Part shown: positions 51,091 through 59,684 of the stretch, piece after piece
Numbering within the stretch: the first letter of the stretch is position 1
Layout of the letters: each line of letters begins with the position of its first letter
Source of the DNA: Pirellulaceae bacterium
GTDB taxonomy: Bacteria; Planctomycetota; Planctomycetia; Pirellulales; Pirellulaceae
Length of the DNA stretch: 64,000 bases
Assembly (NCBI GenBank): GCA_028280445.1
Contig: JANQLU010000023.1
Span: forward strand, 101,533 to 165,532
Direction of reading: 5' to 3'
Position numbers and translations under genes: made by a program
Notes under the pieces: generated by a model
Databases searched by the model: none
What the model was told of the DNA's origin: nothing
The model's input: the letters and a program-made list of their open reading frames with translations, nothing else

Positions 51091-53544
51091 ATGAGACTTT
51101 TGATTTCCAATCTGTTTTGCACTTCAATCATTCTTACCTTGGTGTCCCTGGGGGTGGCACAGCAACAGGAAAACATCATTGCCAATCCTGGTTTCGAACA
51201 GTCAGGGTTTAGCACTCCGTGGAACGACGGATCGGCGACAACCGTTTCCAATACGACAACAACCAAAATCGAAGGCGACCAATGCGCACAGGTTGATCAT
51301 GGCGGCTCGGCGTCGACAACCGGTTTCTCGCAAAACGTTCCGATCAGTCTGGTTGAGACTGGCGGTCGATACATTTTGTCCGCCAATGTAAAACACGAAG
51401 GCACCACCGGTAACGTCAAACTCATCGCTCGTTTTAACGACGATTCCTCGACCGACGTTTCCGCAACGTTCGACGCCGATGTCGACAATTGGGAAAAAGT
51501 TCAACTCGAAGTCGATGTTCCCTCCAACGCTACTGCGCTGCGAGTGTTTTGCCGGTTCGAAGGGACGACCGGAAAATCCTACATCGATCTGGTCAAAATG
51601 GTTCAGGCGGGCGAAATCACCAATGGCGAAAATCTGTTGGATAACGAAGATTTCGAAGACGCCAGTCAAACGGCCTGGAATCTGGTTTCCGGCGCATCGA
51701 TTTCAACCGACGAAAAAAAATACGGTTCAAAATCGCTAAAAATTGTTGGAGCATCGAGCACGGTTAAATATGCAACTCAGTTCGTGAGCCTATCGAGCGA
51801 CAAACCGCTCTTTACAATTTCGGCTCATATTCTGACAACCGGTACGATTCCCAGTCGCGCAACGACAACCGACGCTTGGAAAAAAACCGGTACGGTCAAC
51901 ACCAATGTGACCGATCTGTCGACCGTCGCCCAAGTTGGTGCAGCATTCAAAATCGATTGTTTTGACGGGTCGACAAACATTCGCACTTTGCTGCTCCCCA
52001 GTTTTTACAGCAAATCGACGAAATTCACGGAGTACGAATATTCGTTTCTGGTTCCCGAGAATACCGATGGAATTGTCGTCACGGCGATGGTTGCCAACGC
52101 AGACGGCATGACTGCCTATTTCGATAATTTTCGTTTGACCAAATGGGAAGCAAGTCCACCGTCAGGTTCGTTTGTGGAAAATACCGGCTTCCAAGCTGTC
52201 GAAGCGCCTGAGGCAGGCACTTATGTCCTGGCCGAAACAACTTCGAATTTGCAAACGTTGATCGATAATGCCACCGATTCGACACACGCGGATTATGGAA
52301 AAATTATTTGGGTCGCCGAAGGCACTCACAGTGTCAACGCGAAACATCTTTACATCGAAACGGGAACTTATTTAAAGATCCATCAGGATGCCATCGTTCG
52401 TCGCTCACTGGAGCCCGATGCCAAGGCGATGTACCACGCCGCGCAGTTAAGAAACTCTGACGAAGATTCTCCGGTTTCCGATATCGTTATCGAAGGCGGT
52501 GTTTTCGATAACGATGACGAGTGGCAAGGCAGCGTAGTCGGATTGACCGGTGATCGTGTCGTCATCCGCAATTTGAATATTCCCACGTATTCACGTACTC
52601 CAGACGCAAATTACGGCTACTCGGCATCCGCGCTGTACGGATTTGGAAATCATTGGTATATCTACCAAAACTCGATTTCAGGCCCACTGTCGACGGCCGG
52701 ACACGATGGAATTCACCATTGGGGCGGCTCCCATGTTGCCATCATGTCGAACGAAGTATTGGCCGGCGATGACGCAATCGGAATTTTTCCGCTAACGAAT
52801 TTCCCGAGCGATCCGACCTACTTGCGGACTTTTTACGATCGAGACATTTCAGAAATCGAGATGTACAACAACGTGTTGGACTCGGTCAATGCTCGTAGCA
52901 TCGCAGTCGGATTGGCAATTCCACGGCAAGACGCAGCCCGGATGATTTCCAGCGTGAAAAATATTCGCGCAAGAAATTTTGATGGACTGTGCGGCGGACA
53001 CAACCAGATGATCATGGTGTCATGCGTGCCGGCCACCGAAGCGTACACCGGTTCGGCGACAACACCGTCGGCACAAGTCGAAGATATCCGAATTGAAAAC
53101 GGTAAAATCGAAGGACACTTGTATGACAACCCCGATCCAGCTCATCCAGGTTATACCGGAGGTTATCTGGACAGCAGCAAAAGATATCCGTTGCACGGAA
53201 TTCAAATCTATACACGCGATGTGGGTTGGGTAAAAGACATTTGGTTTGAAAACGTTTCGATCAAAAATTTTGAGTCCGACACGTATATGGGCAGCACGAT
53301 TCCGTCACGAGCGGTGTTTGTTCGCAAACAAGAGTTTTACGACGACGGTGGAAATTCGACGCTGGGCCAAGACAATTCCAATATCCGTTTCAAATCGTGC
53401 ACGATCGACCAATCGGGCGGGCCAACCACCGATTATGTTTATCAAATCGACGGTATCAAATGGACCGAAGTCGGCGTTTTGGAGCATACGCTTTGGTACA
53501 ACACTTTGCTGGGATCGGGACTCAAAGATTGGACTGACTACTAA
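51091..53544 (+). CDS. Secreted right-handed beta-helix protein with two N-terminal carbohydrate-binding modules
   Basis: 817 residues; ATG 51091 has GGAG eight bases before. Signal peptide about 1-23 (LVSLGVAQQ). Residues about 27-170 and 180-350 are two jelly-roll modules of CBM4/CBM-like type (each opens IIANPGFEQSG or NLLDNEDFEDASQT). From about 370 follows a pectin-lyase-like beta-helix: SDIVIEGGVFDNDDEW, HDGIHHWGGSHVAI, SNEVLAGDDAIGIFP. The DG-H and GDDAI patterns recall GH28 polygalacturonases, so hydrolysis of a uronic-acid polymer is plausible but the catalytic set is incomplete to the eye. Likely a scavenging enzyme for algal or plant polysaccharide. Confidence 0.8.
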   Translation: MRLLISNLFCTSIILTLVSLGVAQQQENIIANPGFEQSGFSTPWNDGSATTVSNTTTTKIEGDQCAQVDHGGSASTTGFSQNVPISLVETGGRYILSANVKHEGTTGNVKLIARFNDDSSTDVSATFDADVDNWEKVQLEVDVPSNATALRVFCRFEGTTGKSYIDLVKMVQAGEITNGENLLDNEDFEDASQTAWNLVSGASISTDEKKYGSKSLKIVGASSTVKYATQFVSLSSDKPLFTISAHILTTGTIPSRATTTDAWKKTGTVNTNVTDLSTVAQVGAAFKIDCFDGSTNIRTLLLPSFYSKSTKFTEYEYSFLVPENTDGIVVTAMVANADGMTAYFDNFRLTKWEASPPSGSFVENTGFQAVEAPEAGTYVLAETTSNLQTLIDNATDSTHADYGKIIWVAEGTHSVNAKHLYIETGTYLKIHQDAIVRRSLEPDAKAMYHAAQLRNSDEDSPVSDIVIEGGVFDNDDEWQGSVVGLTGDRVVIRNLNIPTYSRTPDANYGYSASALYGFGNHWYIYQNSISGPLSTAGHDGIHHWGGSHVAIMSNEVLAGDDAIGIFPLTNFPSDPTYLRTFYDRDISEIEMYNNVLDSVNARSIAVGLAIPRQDAARMISSVKNIRARNFDGLCGGHNQMIMVSCVPATEAYTGSATTPSAQVEDIRIENGKIEGHLYDNPDPAHPGYTGGYLDSSKRYPLHGIQIYTRDVGWVKDIWFENVSIKNFESDTYMGSTIPSRAVFVRKQEFYDDGGNSTLGQDNSNIRFKSCTIDQSGGPTTDYVYQIDGIKWTEVGVLEHTLWYNTLLGSGLKDWTDY

Positions 53545-53673
53545 CAAGTTGGTTCAATCAAAAATTGGAACTCACCTCATGATTGAGGCGCCAATTTTTG
53601 GCTAACCATAGGCAGTTGCCACAACAACTTTGTGGCACTGCCCTTTTCCGTAAATCTTGCGACTTGGATTTTT

Positions 53674-53742
53674 GACAGGATTTACAGGATAGTTTGCTTA
53701 CACGAATTCAAACAATATCCTGTCAATCCTGTTGATCCTGTC
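53674..53742. repeat. GACAGGATTTACAGGAT inverted pair
   Basis: Left TTGACAGGATTTACAGGAT (about 53672-53690) and right ATCCTGTCAATCCTG...ATCCTGTC (53717-53742) form an imperfect inverted repeat between convergent genes. The family is also at 23157, 25322 and 62298. Confidence 0.8.
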
Positions 53743-53757
53743 TAACCGCACGCTACT

Positions 53758-55632
53758 TTACCTATTTTTTTTCTTGCGCTGGCGGATGCGGCGACGGAGT
53801 TCGGTCAATTCTGATTGTGAAACGTTTTTACAGTAGTCGCACCCAAAATAAGTCAGCTTTTCCAAATCATAAACATGCCGAACAGTTGTAAATTTATTCA
53901 GATCGTACAACTGCAAATACTCTAACCCTGTCAATCCTTCCAGAAATTCAAAATCGGCAAGCGCATGACAAAATCCGATGTTCAGTTTTTTCAATCGGTG
54001 CAGATGTTTGATTCCGTCCATGTTGACCAAATGATCACAGGAACGAACTTCCAAATCTGCTAAATTTTCCTGATCGGCAAGAAAATCTACATTTTCAAAT
54101 TCACAACGCTCGAGCCAAACCGTCTCCAAGTTTTTAAAGTTGCCCAATCGTAGATTTCGATTTTGATTCAGCGTCAAACTCAATTCTTGCAGACGTTCTG
54201 GATGCGGCAAATCGTCAAAGTTGTTGATCCAGTTTTTACCCCACTGCCAGAAACTTTCGAGTTTTTCAAGTCGATTCAATCCACTGAGTTTCGATTTATT
54301 TTCCATCTGGCTCAAGTCTAAATACAACTTCAAATCCTTCAGATTCTTCGCACACTCCAGTCCGGTAAACCGCGATATTTGAGCTCTTTTAGGATAACCG
54401 GAACCGTCAATCTTCAGCTTTGACAATTTTCCCAAGTCACCTCCCAGTTCAATACTTTTCAAATTATTGCACCACATCAAAGTCGCGCTGCGCAGCTCAG
54501 GCAGATCTTTGAGAGCATCGAATCGAGTAAGTTTTGCCGCTCTTTTAATTTCCAGCGTGTTAAGATTTTTTAGTCCATTGATACCGCTGACGTTGTTCAG
54601 ATTTTGCAGTTTATCGAGGTGTAGTTGTTCCAGTGAATCCAATCCCCGTAGAGCATCCAGGTCAACCACGCTTTTGGCGGATTTAATGGTCAATTCTTTG
54701 AGTTGGTTGAGTTGAGTGATCCCACCAATGTTTTTGAGTTTGGGACACCCGACAATTTCCAGATTTTGAATTCCGATTCCTGAATCCCAGTGATCCATTT
54801 TCGTCAATTGACTGCAATCGGATATTTTGACAGCAGTCAAATTTGGCAACGAGCCAAAATAACTCAATTCCGTAAATTGACATTCTTCCAACCCGACGAA
54901 TTTGAGATTCGGCATTTTACTCAATTCGATTTTTTCATGACCTGTCCAACTCAAACTCAGCGTTTCCAACTGAGGGTGCCCAATCAAGGGATCGAAGTTT
55001 GATATATTTGGACAATCTTCAATGATCAGTTTTTTCAAATTCGTCATCCGTTTGAGTGCAGAAACATCAAATAGCGAGTGGCAACTAGTAATCGAAAGCG
55101 TCTCAATGTTTGGAATATTTTCGAGGCCATTCAAATTTTTCAATGCACGACAAGCATAGATCGAAATTTGATTGAGCCGTTCAGAAGCACGGATACCTTC
55201 GAAATCCTTCAAATCGCCCAATGACGAAATGCGGAGCGTCTCCAGTTGTCTGAGTCGTTTGAGATTGGCAAAACCTTGAGAATTGGCGCTACCCATAACA
55301 TCCAAAATCACCACATTGGCAAACGCATTTTGTCCATAAATATTGCGCATCCAATATGGCCCAGGCGGAGTGGCCCCAGGAAAATATTCACCATCAACAA
55401 ATTGATAGTCGTAGATAACATCAACCGGTGGCCCAAATTGCTCAATCACACTTTGCTCTCGCCGCGCTTTGGAATGAACGTTGGCATACCAAGCACCGGC
55501 GATTGAAAAAATCACCAGCATCAATAGACAGCTGCGTAGACCGAATCGCTTCCAACTCCGTTTTTTTCGTCGGCTCGCCAAATATTTTGCTGCAGCTGAA
55601 TTTTCCGCAATTGAGTTTTCCGCAGAGTTCAC
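53758..55632 (-). CDS. Membrane-anchored leucine-rich-repeat protein
   Basis: 624 residues. An Ala/Ser-rich N-terminus with a basic patch (SRRKKRSWKRFG) precedes one membrane helix (about 33-52, SCLLMLVIFSIAGAWYANV). The rest from about 110 is made of some twenty leucine-rich repeats of about 22-24 residues, e.g. LETLRISSLGDLKDFEGI, LKNLNGLENIPNIETLSI, LKELTIKSAKSVVDLDAL. The far C-terminus is very basic (RRRIRQRKKKNR). This is a type II membrane topology with an outward LRR surface for protein or glycan binding. LRR proteins of this kind are widespread in planctomycetes, with no known function. Single gene. Confidence 0.88.
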   Translation of the reverse strand: MNSAENSIAENSAAAKYLASRRKKRSWKRFGLRSCLLMLVIFSIAGAWYANVHSKARREQSVIEQFGPPVDVIYDYQFVDGEYFPGATPPGPYWMRNIYGQNAFANVVILDVMGSANSQGFANLKRLRQLETLRISSLGDLKDFEGIRASERLNQISIYACRALKNLNGLENIPNIETLSITSCHSLFDVSALKRMTNLKKLIIEDCPNISNFDPLIGHPQLETLSLSWTGHEKIELSKMPNLKFVGLEECQFTELSYFGSLPNLTAVKISDCSQLTKMDHWDSGIGIQNLEIVGCPKLKNIGGITQLNQLKELTIKSAKSVVDLDALRGLDSLEQLHLDKLQNLNNVSGINGLKNLNTLEIKRAAKLTRFDALKDLPELRSATLMWCNNLKSIELGGDLGKLSKLKIDGSGYPKRAQISRFTGLECAKNLKDLKLYLDLSQMENKSKLSGLNRLEKLESFWQWGKNWINNFDDLPHPERLQELSLTLNQNRNLRLGNFKNLETVWLERCEFENVDFLADQENLADLEVRSCDHLVNMDGIKHLHRLKKLNIGFCHALADFEFLEGLTGLEYLQLYDLNKFTTVRHVYDLEKLTYFGCDYCKNVSQSELTELRRRIRQRKKKNR

Positions 55633-55731
55633 GACGTCGATCCTAAAGGCTGAAAAAGATATAAATCATTCTAGATTCGTTACTTCATCGCCTCAACTTG
55701 ACAAAATGCGACGCCATCCGTGTCGAAGCAA

Positions 55732-57276
55732 CTAACGCTCCAGATTGATCGGTTTAAATTGTTCCAAAATTTGTTTTTTGATGCCGCTGCGTTTCTTGAA
55801 ATCTGCCAAATCTCGGTAAGGCACTTTTCGATTCACCTCGAACGAATCGATTTCTTTTTGCGAAATACCGTCGATCATTGTTAACACTCTGGCCGGAATC
55901 GTGTTGATATCAAATGACAGCGGCAATTCCTGCCCACCAAATGCCACTGGCAAACGCACTTTGGTATTGGCCAACTGAACTGCAATCACGTTACCGATAT
56001 TGCTGTCGATCGATTCGTGTCGTTTGGAAAATTGTTCGACGATTTTTTTTTCGTTCGACTCAAGTGACTGATGCAATTTTCGGATCGCTGCAATATCCAG
56101 TCGATAATGTGCTCGCAGCGCTTCCTTCCAACGATTCGAGTAATCGCGATCGAAAAACGCTCCGTGGGACAAATGATGCAACAACCGAACTCCCACGGTT
56201 TTCAACTTGGAATTTTTCTGGCCATAATTTTTTACAAACGAGGTCAGGTACGGTGGAATCGGTTCGTTGTCTTTTGGAACTTTTGCCAGTGTCAGCTGAA
56301 GTGCGTCAAAGATGGGTTGATAAACCTCAGTGATTTCCTCGGGCGACAACGTATCAATTTGTTCGGCAACGAGCCAAAAGAAATAAGTCGCACAAAACCC
56401 TTCCGAAGCCACTAATTGACTAGCGTTGCGTGGTCGCTCTAAGTCGGGCGTCGGCGAAAGTTGAATACGATAATAGTTGATTGTGTCTGTCGCATTTTCG
56501 AAACTGTAATGATTGTCCCGCACCGATTGGTAACGCGCAAAACTTTGTGCATAGTTGGACATATCGTCCATCGGAAACAAAAAACCTGATCGAACCATGC
56601 TGCCCGACGGGTTAGCCAGTTTTCGATGGCCATAGTATTGTTTGGTTTGGCGGTCACCTGAAAAATGGGCCATCACCGCTTCGAGATGTTCTGCAAAACC
56701 TTCGTTAAAAGCCGTTCCACGATCTGTAATCGCAGACGTCGTGTGATACATCGGGGCAATTTGTTCGGTCGCAATGCCTTGGCCACGGCTCAACACGGAA
56801 AAAATCATGTGCCCGGATTCATGCAGTAACGTGGTTCGAAAGGCTTTTGCTGACGGATCAAGTTTGATGTATGGCGCGCGATCAAAATTTTCGTATTGGT
56901 CGGCAGCGACTCGAAGTCGAAATCCCTGCGAAGCGTTGTTGCCGCCTTTTTCGATCACGATAAAAAACGGATACTTCGTCCCCGCCGTACGCTGTGCCAT
57001 GTCAAACAATTTGAAAGCGAAATAAGCCGACTCGTTTTTCAAATTTTGCTTCAGCGCCATCAGTTGCTCTCGTTCCGTGATGGGCTCAAACGAGGGTTTC
57101 GTTTTTTTGCCCGTTTCACGTTTGTCGTCAGTGACCGGTTTGAGAAATTTCACCTTCGTCAAAACTTTGTCGCTGGATTCTGTTTTTTGCGAAACTTGAG
57201 GGGCCGCCACGACAGCGAGATTTGAATTCAACAGAATCAACAAACCTACGCCGATGTTGATTGCAAAAATTTTCAT
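55732..57276 (-). CDS. Exported HExxH metalloprotease-like protein with C-terminal helix-hairpin-helix
   Basis: 514 residues; ATG 57276 has GGGAGAAC before it. Signal peptide about 1-25 (LAVVAAPQ). The zinc motif is H152-E-S-G-H156 (LLHESGHMIF), with N191-E-G-F-A-E196-H as the likely third-ligand glutamate, the pattern of gluzincin-type peptidases. The C-terminal about 60 residues (FDINTIPARVLTMIDGIS, then VPYRDLADFKKRSGI) match the double helix-hairpin-helix of ComEA and of T2SK pilins (N-x-N-T-A-P-x-x-L). I know of no standard family with this combination. Divergent from an ArsR-like regulator, with a shared palindrome between. Confidence 0.75.
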   Translation of the reverse strand: MKIFAINIGVGLLILLNSNLAVVAAPQVSQKTESSDKVLTKVKFLKPVTDDKRETGKKTKPSFEPITEREQLMALKQNLKNESAYFAFKLFDMAQRTAGTKYPFFIVIEKGGNNASQGFRLRVAADQYENFDRAPYIKLDPSAKAFRTTLLHESGHMIFSVLSRGQGIATEQIAPMYHTTSAITDRGTAFNEGFAEHLEAVMAHFSGDRQTKQYYGHRKLANPSGSMVRSGFLFPMDDMSNYAQSFARYQSVRDNHYSFENATDTINYYRIQLSPTPDLERPRNASQLVASEGFCATYFFWLVAEQIDTLSPEEITEVYQPIFDALQLTLAKVPKDNEPIPPYLTSFVKNYGQKNSKLKTVGVRLLHHLSHGAFFDRDYSNRWKEALRAHYRLDIAAIRKLHQSLESNEKKIVEQFSKRHESIDSNIGNVIAVQLANTKVRLPVAFGGQELPLSFDINTIPARVLTMIDGISQKEIDSFEVNRKVPYRDLADFKKRSGIKKQILEQFKPINLER

Positions 57277-57309
57277 GACTGTTCTCCCGCCGGCAAATCG
57301 ACATTTGAT

Positions 57310-57340
57310 GTATTGAAAAATATGATATAATTTTCAATAC
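57310..57340. promoter_or_regulatory. Operator palindrome between protease and ArsR-like genes
   Basis: Perfect 10-bp arms GTATTGAAAA (57310-57319) and TTTTCAATAC (57331-57340) with an 11-base AT centre. It lies 33 bases from the protease start and 37 from the regulator start, suiting autoregulation and control of the protease. Confidence 0.75.
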
Positions 57341-57377
57341 CTGTTGGCGACACCCGAGTTTCAATTTTTGGTGAAAA

Positions 57378-57983
57378 ATGGTTCAAACCACGAAAACTTT
57401 CTCGACGCTGCCCAAAGCCTACCGCGTTTCTGCACCAAAACAGCTTGAAATTTTGACGTCACCGCTCAGGCAGGACATCATCACCATTATGGAGGGATGT
57501 CAAAAACCGGTATCCATCCTGGAAGTTGCCCAGTCGCTGGCGCGTCCGGCAGACTCGCTGTATTATCATTTCGGATTGCTGGAAAAATCAGGCTTGGTTG
57601 TCCACGCTGGAAATCGATTAGAACATGGAAAACCAGTCAGTTTGTACTTGCCGATCGCCAAATCGATTCGCATCAAATACGATCTGGCCCTACCGCGATT
57701 CAGGAAGATCATTGCTAAAATTTTTCGAACCGCGACAAAACTCACGCTGCGAAATTTTGAACGCGCGGTGGAATCGGAATCCGCACAGAGCGAGTCAGAA
57801 ACGCGAAATTTGTACTTTTGCCAAATGGAAACTTTTCTGTCCAATACTCAGCTTGCTCAGGTAAACAAACACATTGACAAGATTACTGAAATATTTGCTC
57901 AATCGTCAGCTGACAACAACAACCAGCGCTGTTCGATTTTCATTGCACTCTCTCCCAATCCTCAATTAAAAGAAAATCGTTAA
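57378..57983 (+). CDS. ArsR-like winged-helix regulator
   Basis: 201 residues. The winged helix spans about 22-95 (LEILTSPLRQDIITIMEGCQ, then SVAELAR-like ILEVAQSLARPADSLYYHFGLLEKSGLVV). The remaining half is helical, with few Cys, so a metal sensor is not obvious. It is likely a repressor of itself and of the divergent exported protease through the palindrome at 57310. The trigger is unknown. Confidence 0.85.
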   Translation: MVQTTKTFSTLPKAYRVSAPKQLEILTSPLRQDIITIMEGCQKPVSILEVAQSLARPADSLYYHFGLLEKSGLVVHAGNRLEHGKPVSLYLPIAKSIRIKYDLALPRFRKIIAKIFRTATKLTLRNFERAVESESAQSESETRNLYFCQMETFLSNTQLAQVNKHIDKITEIFAQSSADNNNQRCSIFIALSPNPQLKENR

Positions 57984-57990
57984 GAAATTT

Positions 57991-58215
57991 CTTCTCTGCG
58001 ACTCTGCGTGAGGTCAAAAAAATCCTTGTTCGGAAATCTCACGCGGAGACGCAGAGGCGCAGAGAGGATTTGATAGTGAGTGGTGAGGCGATCAACGTAC
58101 TTTCACGGCCTCCGATTTCATTGACCCGACCTAAAAAATTTCTTCTCTGCGCCTCTGCGACTCTGCGTGAGCCATACGGTAGAACAAAAAAATGGCTCAC
58201 GTCGAGACGCAAAGC
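57991..58215. repeat. Four alternating GCTCACGCGGAG-type arms
   Basis: Arms at 57991-58013 (reverse), 58038-58067 (forward), 58145-58175 (reverse) and 58193-58215 (forward, degraded). Alternating orientation allows nested hairpins. They fill the gap 57984-58259 between convergent genes. Confidence 0.88.
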
Positions 58216-58259
58216 CGTACTGAATATCTATTGGTAAAAATTTGCAGCGCCCGTTCAAA

Positions 58260-59666
58260 TCAACGCGACGCTAACAATTCGTGAAGTGGCCCAGTTTGAT
58301 CGATCGACGGATCGAGATTTGGATCTTGATCTCCGAAATGATCTCGAGGTTTATTCGCCGCGTGCAATAGCGAGGTATAGAAATTTGCAAATGTCCGATG
58401 TTCTGATTCATTGTAGCTGGCGTATTGCAAATAATTTCCGGTTTTCAATTTGCCGTTGACGTTGCCGACAGTGACAAAGGGAAACTGTTCGCGCGATCGC
58501 GGATGATGTTTTTCACCTGATTTGCTCAAGTACACGATCAATGTATTGTCGAGCATATTGCCGTCACCTTCGGGGATAGCCATCAATTTTTTTGCCAACT
58601 TGGCAATCAATTTAAAATGAAATTCGCGAATGTCGTGCCGCGATTTGCGGCCGATCGAGAATCCTTTTTCCACGCTATCGGGTGTTAATTTACTGCCCGT
58701 ACTCCCTTTGTCTTCCATGTGACCAATGGCGTGAACATTATATTCATGCTTGAGGCCGAAATACCTCATCCCCAAGTTGTCGGCATGAATCGTAACGACG
58801 TTAGTCAAACCGGCGATTAGCGCGGCGGTTGCCATATCGAAATGGGCCTCGATTTGGTGCGTCTCGACCGTCGATTTGAATTTATCATCGAATCGCGGCG
58901 CATACTTTTTCAGTTCCGGTAATTTGGACATTTTGACACGCCGATCACTGAGCGACTCGAATCCCGAAAGATAATGATCCAGTTTCTGTTTTTCTTCCTG
59001 GTTCAATTTTTTTTGAACTCGTTTGATGTCGTCTTTCAAAAAATCCAACAGCGTTTTTTCCATGTCAACTTGTGAACTGATGCCCGAGTCGGTGGCGACG
59101 ATGCCGAACAGATTTTTGTAAGCCAACGTCGGACTGGCATAGAAGGGCAAATTTTTGTCTTTGCCGAGTGCGGATATTTTTGGATAAGTAATCAATTTGC
59201 CGGGCATCAAATCGAACCCGAGGTGAGGAAACGCCGCCGGAAAAAATTTGGCCAGCGCGCCGTCGATCGTCTCCTTGATGGCCCTGGCCGACGGGCTTTT
59301 GTGAGCTCCGAGTGCTCCAAATTTGAAATCGTGGTCTCCACCCGAAGCTTTTGACGAGAGCCCTTGGATGATATTGACATATTTTTTGATGGGCTCCAAT
59401 TCAGACATGCACTTGTTCAGTTTGAGTTTGTCGAGCGCGGTCGTCGTTGTTTTTGTAATGCCACGCGGTTTCGGCGAATCTTCGTGACCTTGCGGTTGCA
59501 CACCATAAGGTCGCAGGCCATTGGATTTCACGACAAACACAAACCGTTTGGGCAATTGATCGGCGCGATCTGCAGCATGCAACTGCATCTGTTGCAAAAA
59601 CGGCGACAAGGCCAGGGACCCAGCGCCCCACCCCATTGTTTTTAAAGCGTGTCTTCGAGAAAACAA
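58260..59666 (-). CDS. DUF1552 family protein
   Basis: 468 residues. A Tat-type leader SRRHALKTMGWGAGSLALSP predicts export in folded form. The body carries DUF1552 traits: FVFVVKSNGLRPYG, NIIQGLSSKASGGDH, LTNVVTIHADNLGMR and, at the end, DNTLIVYLSKSGEKHH and NKPRDHFGDQDP. DUF1552 genes pair with DUF1592-type cytochrome genes, as here (18 bases upstream), in parallel with DUF1501/DUF1553 pairs. The function of this exported pair is not established. Confidence 0.93.
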   Translation of the reverse strand: MFSRRHALKTMGWGAGSLALSPFLQQMQLHAADRADQLPKRFVFVVKSNGLRPYGVQPQGHEDSPKPRGITKTTTTALDKLKLNKCMSELEPIKKYVNIIQGLSSKASGGDHDFKFGALGAHKSPSARAIKETIDGALAKFFPAAFPHLGFDLMPGKLITYPKISALGKDKNLPFYASPTLAYKNLFGIVATDSGISSQVDMEKTLLDFLKDDIKRVQKKLNQEEKQKLDHYLSGFESLSDRRVKMSKLPELKKYAPRFDDKFKSTVETHQIEAHFDMATAALIAGLTNVVTIHADNLGMRYFGLKHEYNVHAIGHMEDKGSTGSKLTPDSVEKGFSIGRKSRHDIREFHFKLIAKLAKKLMAIPEGDGNMLDNTLIVYLSKSGEKHHPRSREQFPFVTVGNVNGKLKTGNYLQYASYNESEHRTFANFYTSLLHAANKPRDHFGDQDPNLDPSIDQTGPLHELLASR

Positions 59667-59684
59667 TTTGGCACCTTTTCCTGT

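Noticed and set aside
57991..58215. CRISPR array
   Set aside because: The four units alternate in orientation, spacing is uneven and there are no cas genes; they belong to the dispersed inverted-repeat family.
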